From the NCBI RefSeq assembly GCF_023887685.1, contig NZ_JAMWMR010000015.1, positions 1 through 64,000 of the forward strand: DNA of 64,000 bases. The letters run 5' to 3'. Below the pieces are notes generated by a model. It ran no database searches and had not been told where the DNA came from. It saw only the letters and a list, made by a program, of their open reading frames with translations. A program made the position numbers and the translations under genes. The stretch comes from Streptomyces macrolidinus. Lineage in GTDB: Bacteria > Actinomycetota > Actinomycetes > Streptomycetales > Streptomycetaceae. Position 1 is the first letter of the stretch, and each line of letters opens with the position of its first letter. Shown here piece after piece: positions 60,214 through 64,000 of the stretch.

Positions 60214-60273
60214 TGTACGGGGCAGGTGCGGTCTGTACGGGGCGGGTGCGGTCGGTAGGGGGCGGGTGCGGTA
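60214..60273. repeat. Three 20-bp tandem repeats upstream of the dehydrogenase gene
   Basis: Units at 60214-60233, 60234-60253 and 60254-60273 of the form TGTACGGGGCRGGTGCGGTC; the first two differ at one base. They occupy the 123-bp gap between the TIM-barrel gene stop and the dehydrogenase start, 26 bp before the GTG, a position suited to regulation. Confidence 0.85.
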
Positions 60274-60311
60274 GGCCGGGATGCGCCGTCATCCCGGACG
60301 GGGCGAAGAGG

Positions 60312-61310
60312 TCAGTGGCCGAACGCCGCGTCGAAGGAGGCCGACGGCGGCTCGAAGTCGTAGGCCCTGAGGCGGTCGAGGGCCTCGGGGGCGCCCTGGA
60401 GCCGGTCCATCCCGGCGTCCTCCCATTCGACCGAGACGGGGCCTCGGTAGTCGATGGAGCGCAGCATCCGGAAGACGTCCTCCCAGGGGACGTCGCCGTG
60501 CCCGGCGGACACGAAGTCCCAGCCTCGGCGCGGGTCGCCCCAGGGCAGATGGGAGCCGAGGCGGCCGTTGCGTCCGTCGAGGCGGGTGCGGGCCTCCTTG
60601 CAGTCCACGTGGTAGATCCGGTCGCGGAAGTCCCACAGGAAGCCGACCGGGTCGAGGTCCTGCCATACGAAATGGGAGGGGTCGAAGTTCAGTCCGAAGG
60701 CGGGACGGTGGTCAACGGCCTCCAGCGCGCGTCGAGTTGTCCAGTAGTCGTACGCGATCTCGCCGGGGTGGACCTCGTGGGCGAAGCGCACGCCCTCGGC
60801 GTCGAAGACATCGAGGACCGGGTTCCAGCGCTCGGCGAAGTCCTGGTAGCCGCGGGCGATCATCGCGTCGGGCACGGGCGGGAACATGGCGACCAGGTGC
60901 CAGATGGCGGAGCCCGTGAAGCCGATGACGGTGTCCACGCCGAAGGCGGCGGCGGCGCGCGCGGTGTCGGCGATCTCGGTGGCCGCCCGTCGGCGTACGC
61001 CCTCCGCCTCGCCGTCGCCCCAGATGCGTGCGGGCAGGATGGCCCGGTGGCGCTCGTCGATGATGGCGTCGCAAACCGCCTGGCCCACCAGGTGGTTGGA
61101 GACGGCATGGCACGCGAGGCCGTACTTGTCGAGGAGTTGCCGCCGGGAGGCGAGGTACGCCGGGTCCGTGATCGCCTTGTCGACCTCGAAGTGGTCGCCC
61201 CAGCAGGCGAGTTCGAGCCCGTCGTAGCCGAAGTCGCGGGCCAACCGGCAGACCTCTTCGAGCGGGAGGTCGGCCCACTGGCCGGTGAAGAGCGTGAAGG
61301 TGCGCGGCAT
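60312..61310 (-). CDS. Cytoplasmic sugar phosphate isomerase/epimerase (TIM barrel)
   Basis: 332 residues from ATG 61310, 9 nt after AGGAGG. AP_endonuc_2/IolE-like barrel: 'YDGLELACWGDHFE', 'HAVSNHLVGQ', 'VRFAHEVHPGEIAYD', 'GLNFDPSHFVWQDLDP', 'IYHVDCKEA' and 'VSVEWEDAGM' give the Glu-Asp-His-Glu metal set. Acts on a keto-sugar or inositol derivative imported by the ABC system. Starts 14 bp after the Gfo/Idh gene. Confidence 0.9.
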   Translation of the reverse strand: MPRTFTLFTGQWADLPLEEVCRLARDFGYDGLELACWGDHFEVDKAITDPAYLASRRQLLDKYGLACHAVSNHLVGQAVCDAIIDERHRAILPARIWGDGEAEGVRRRAATEIADTARAAAAFGVDTVIGFTGSAIWHLVAMFPPVPDAMIARGYQDFAERWNPVLDVFDAEGVRFAHEVHPGEIAYDYWTTRRALEAVDHRPAFGLNFDPSHFVWQDLDPVGFLWDFRDRIYHVDCKEARTRLDGRNGRLGSHLPWGDPRRGWDFVSAGHGDVPWEDVFRMLRSIDYRGPVSVEWEDAGMDRLQGAPEALDRLRAYDFEPPSASFDAAFGH

Positions 61311-61324
61311 CTCGCTTGGCCTCC

Positions 61325-62662
61325 TCAGTTCGCTATCGGGGTGTAGACGGAGTTCTTCCCGGCGCTCTCCTCCACCGCCGCGAGCACCCGCTGGACCTGG
61401 AGCCCGTCGGCGAAGGAGGGAACGGGCCTCGTGCCTTCGGCGATCGCGCGGACGAGGTCGCGGGCCTGGTGGACGAAGGTGTGCTCGTACCCGAGGCCAT
61501 GGCCCGGCGGCCACCAGGCGTCCAGATAGGGGTGATCGGGTTCGGTGACGAGGATGCGGCGGAAGCCCGCGTAGCTGCCGGGCTCGGTCCTGTCGTGGTA
61601 CGACAGCTCGTTGAGGCGCTCCAAGTCGAAGGCCAGCGACCCGCGTTCACCGTTGAGTTCGATCCGCAGGGCGTTCTTGCGTCCGGTGGCGTACCGGGTG
61701 GCCTCGAACGAGGCGAGGGCGCCGGAGGGGAAGCGGGCGGTGAACAGGGCGGCGTCGTCCACCGTCACCTGTCCGGCGTTGTCGGCCGTCACGGCGGACA
61801 GGCCGCTGGTGGGGCCGCCGGGCAGCGGGCGGTGTCGTACGAAGGTCTCGGTGAGCGCGGAGACCCCGGCCAGTGGCTCTCCCGCCAGGTGCTGGGCGAG
61901 GTCCACGATGTGTGCTCCGAGGTCGCCGAGCGCGCCGGACCCGGCCTGTTCCCTGCGCAGTCGCCAGGTCAGGGGGAAGTCAGGGTCCACCAGCCAATCC
62001 TGAAGGTACGTCACCCGTACGTGCCGCAGGGCGCCGAGCCGCCCCTCGGCGACCATGCGCCGCGCCAGCGCGGTGGCGGGCACCCGGCGGTAGTTGAAGC
62101 CGACCATGGCCAACTGACCGCGTCCGGAGGCCACTTCGGCGGCCGAAGCCATCGCTTCGGCCTCCGCGACGGTGTTGGCGAGCGGCTTCTCGCACAGCAC
62201 GTGCTTGCCCGCGGCCAGCGCGGCGAGGGCGATCTCGGCGTGGCTGTCGCCGGGTGTGCAGATGTCGACGAGGTCGATGTCGTCCCGGGCGATCAGGGCA
62301 CGCCAGTCGGTCTCGGCCGTCGCCCAGCCGTGCCGGTCCGCCGCCGCGCGCACGGCCGTCTCGTCCCGGCCGCAGATCGCCGCCAGGACGGGGCGCAGCG
62401 GCAGGTCGAAGACGCGGCCGACGGTGCGCCAGCCCTGGGAGTGAGCGGCGCCCATGAAGGCATAGCCGACCATGCCGACGTGCAGGGGCGGTTTGGTGCC
62501 CTTGGCGGTCGCGGCCGGTGCTCGGTCCGGTGCCTCGGCTCCGTCCGATGCCTTGACTTCGGCCGATGCCCTGGCTTCGGCCGCGTGCGGCTTGGCGGCC
62601 TCGGACTTCGCGGCCTCGGACTTCGCGGCCTCCGCGTTCTCCGACCGCTGCGGCTCTCCCAT
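61325..62662 (-). CDS. Gfo/Idh/MocA-family oxidoreductase
   Basis: 445 residues, start after GAGGAGG. An unusual 60-residue Ala/Glu/Lys-rich N-terminal extension (AAKSEAAKSEAAK repeats) precedes the Rossmann domain ('VGMVGYAFMGAAHSQGW', about 62-78), the conserved 'CEKPLANT' Lys near 157 and C-terminal domain with 'GDLGAHIVDLAQHL'. Uses NAD(P) to oxidise or reduce sugars or inositols, often to 3-keto forms. Pairs with the TIM-barrel isomerase next to it. Confidence 0.9.
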   Translation of the reverse strand: MGEPQRSENAEAAKSEAAKSEAAKPHAAEARASAEVKASDGAEAPDRAPAATAKGTKPPLHVGMVGYAFMGAAHSQGWRTVGRVFDLPLRPVLAAICGRDETAVRAAADRHGWATAETDWRALIARDDIDLVDICTPGDSHAEIALAALAAGKHVLCEKPLANTVAEAEAMASAAEVASGRGQLAMVGFNYRRVPATALARRMVAEGRLGALRHVRVTYLQDWLVDPDFPLTWRLRREQAGSGALGDLGAHIVDLAQHLAGEPLAGVSALTETFVRHRPLPGGPTSGLSAVTADNAGQVTVDDAALFTARFPSGALASFEATRYATGRKNALRIELNGERGSLAFDLERLNELSYHDRTEPGSYAGFRRILVTEPDHPYLDAWWPPGHGLGYEHTFVHQARDLVRAIAEGTRPVPSFADGLQVQRVLAAVEESAGKNSVYTPIAN

Positions 62663-62720
62663 GGGAGGGTCCTCCTCGTCCTCGTCGTGATGGCGCCGTG
62701 GGGGGTGGGGGCGGGAGTCG

Positions 62721-63770
62721 TCACTTGAAGCCGGTGGGCATGTACTGATCGACGTTGTCCTTGTCCACGACGGCCGAGTAGAGCGTGAGCGAGGCGGGGA
62801 TCTCGTACTCGGCGAGGCCGCCGACGCCCTTGCCCTGGCCGAGGGCGCGGGCGAGGTCGATCGCGGAGGCGGCCATGGTCGGCGGGTAGAGGACGGTGGC
62901 CTTCAGGACGCCCTTGTCCTGCTTGATGGCCTGGAACGCGGCGAGCGCGCCCGCGCCGCCGACCATCATGAAGTCGCTTCGGCCCGCCTGCTCGATGGCG
63001 CGCAGCGCGCCCACGCCCTGGTCGTCGTCGTGGTTCCACAGGGCGTCGAACTTCGATTGGGCCTGGAGGAGTTGGGCCATCTTGGCCTGTCCCGACTCGA
63101 CCGTGAAGTCGGCGGCCTGACGGGCCACCTTCGTGATGTTCGGGTAGTTCTTCAACGCGTCGTCGAAGCCCTGGGTGCGCTGCTTGGTCAGTTCCAGGTT
63201 GTCGAGCCCGGCCAACTCGACGACGCGGGCGTCCGACTTCCCCTTGAGCTTCTCGCCGATGTAGCGACCGGCGTTGAGCCCCATGCCGTAGTTGTCGCCG
63301 CCGATCCAACAGCGGTACGCCTGCGGTGTGTTGAAGATGCGGTCGAGGTTGACGACCGGGATGCCCGCGCGCATCGCCTTCAGCCCGACCTGGGTGAGTG
63401 CCTTGCCGTCGGCGGGCAGGATCACCAGCACGTCGACCTTCTTGTTGATGAGGGTCTCGATCTGACCGATCTGCGCGGCGGTGTCGTTCGACCCCTCGGT
63501 GATCTCCAGGGTGATGTCCGGGTACTTCCCGGCACGGCTCTTGGCGTTGTCGTTGATGGCGTTGAGCCAGCCGTGGTCGGCCTGCGGTCCGGCGAAGCCG
63601 ATGGTGACGTGCTTGCCGGGGGTGTTGTCGGCGGCCGACTGGCCGTTGCCCGCGGGCTTCGCGTCCTTGTCGTCGTTGCTCGTGCACCCGGTGAGGAAGG
63701 CACCGGCGGAGACGGCGGCGGCCCCGAAGAGCATGCCTCTTCGGCTCGTGAAGGACGTCCGTTCTGACAT
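62721..63770 (-). CDS. Sugar ABC transporter substrate-binding lipoprotein (RbsB-like)
   Basis: 349 residues from ATG 63770. Twin-arginine lipoprotein signal with SRRGMLFGAA and lipobox FLTGC (about 28). Peripla_BP_4 domain: 'VTIGFAGPQADHGWLNAIND', 'DVLVILPADGKALTQV', 'GIPVVNLDRIF', 'FDALWNHDDDQGVGALRAI'. Binds a ribose- or inositol-like sugar for the RbsC-type permease encoded just upstream. Likely sets the substrate of the whole operon. Confidence 0.92.
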   Translation of the reverse strand: MSERTSFTSRRGMLFGAAAVSAGAFLTGCTSNDDKDAKPAGNGQSAADNTPGKHVTIGFAGPQADHGWLNAINDNAKSRAGKYPDITLEITEGSNDTAAQIGQIETLINKKVDVLVILPADGKALTQVGLKAMRAGIPVVNLDRIFNTPQAYRCWIGGDNYGMGLNAGRYIGEKLKGKSDARVVELAGLDNLELTKQRTQGFDDALKNYPNITKVARQAADFTVESGQAKMAQLLQAQSKFDALWNHDDDQGVGALRAIEQAGRSDFMMVGGAGALAAFQAIKQDKGVLKATVLYPPTMAASAIDLARALGQGKGVGGLAEYEIPASLTLYSAVVDKDNVDQYMPTGFK

Positions 63771-63787
63771 GGCGGTGAACCCTTCCC

Positions 63788-64000
63788 TCAAGTCGTGCTC
63801 GCGGTACGGCGCTGGACCAGCACGGCGGCGACGATGATCGCGCCCTTGGCGATCTGCTGGACGTCGCTCTGCAGGTTGTTCAGGGCGAAGATGTCGGTGA
63901 TCGTGGTGAAGATCAGGACGCCGAGCACGGAGCCGGTGATGGTGCCGCGGCCCCCGCTGAGCAGCGTCCCGCCGATGATCGCGGCGGCGATGGCGTCCAG
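63788..64000 (-). CDS. ABC sugar transporter permease, RbsC type (C-terminal part)
   Basis: 70 codons plus stop are visible; the gene runs off the right edge. 'LDAIAAAIIGGTLLSGGRGT' followed by 'ITGSVLGVLIFTTITDIFAL' and 'QQIAKGAIIVAAVLVQRR' is the C-terminal end of BPD_transp_2 permeases of ribose/xylose/inositol importers. 17 bp separates it from the binding-protein gene. Confidence 0.93.
   Translation of the reverse strand: MDAIAAAIIGGTLLSGGRGTITGSVLGVLIFTTITDIFALNNLQSDVQQIAKGAIIVAAVLVQRRTASTT

Noticed and set aside
56934..61346. 1470-codon plus-strand open frame
   Set aside because: Opposite the ThuA, PQQ dehydrogenase and TIM-barrel genes; Val/Gly/Arg-rich low-information sequence, a GC shadow.

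Overview
The window is high-GC actinobacterial DNA and almost certainly Streptomyces. The evidence is the strong G/C third-position bias, GTG starts and ATGA/GTGA start-stop overlaps, many Tat-type signal peptides, and families common in that genus (ROK and PucR regulators, a Methyltransf_19-type methyltransferase, GH25 and M15 wall hydrolases). All functions below are read from the sequence and remembered family features; no database search was run.

Layout. 1-4965 (minus): the sheath/tube end of a contractile injection system operon that runs off the left edge. 5594-8078 (plus): an ArsR regulator, a SulP-STAS transporter and an RsbW-like ATPase, translationally coupled, with a palindromic operator upstream. 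8206-25425: mixed metabolic and secreted genes. These include an M1 peptidase, a 19-residue hydrophobic peptide gene with its own terminator, an RraA/hydroxyacid dehydrogenase pair, a ketopantoate reductase, wall hydrolases, ROK/DUF1479, LysG/LysE, PadR/isochorismatase and PhoX; several regulator genes have recognisable operator repeats. 25426-26060 holds only gene debris.

26261-34852 (plus) is a tight seven-gene operon: MFS porter, FGGY (glycerol-kinase-like) kinase, GlpD-like dehydrogenase, alkyl-DHAP-synthase-like flavoprotein, a GlpP-family antiterminator, an ABM monooxygenase and a Zn alcohol dehydrogenase, closed by an 18-bp terminator. Its leader has three 9-bp repeats directly before a small intrinsic-terminator-like hairpin, which suggests antitermination control by the operon's own GlpP protein. 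A phospholipase C and a P450 follow.

38618-45283 is a PucR regulator divergent from an unusual urease-like locus: a fused gamma-beta subunit, a divergent alpha subunit without the flap cysteine, a YtcJ-type amidohydrolase and an MHS transporter, with no urease accessory genes.

45300-49570 is a decayed, lower-GC patch ending at tRNA-Leu(GAG). It contains stable hairpins, a DyP-peroxidase fragment, IS5- and IS701-type remnants, a frameshifted DUF3710 gene and small hypotheticals.

49904-64000 (minus) is one long convergent-function operon. An ABC sugar importer (partial permease and Tat lipoprotein), a Gfo/Idh/MocA dehydrogenase, two TIM-barrel isomerases, a secreted PQQ-type dehydrogenase-PKD-CBM protein and a secreted ThuA-DUF1080 protein are run together with an ebo cluster (eboC, eboA, eboB, eboE, eboF) that lacks eboD. 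I infer a module that processes a glycoside outside the cell and prenylates or moves a small metabolite across the membrane.
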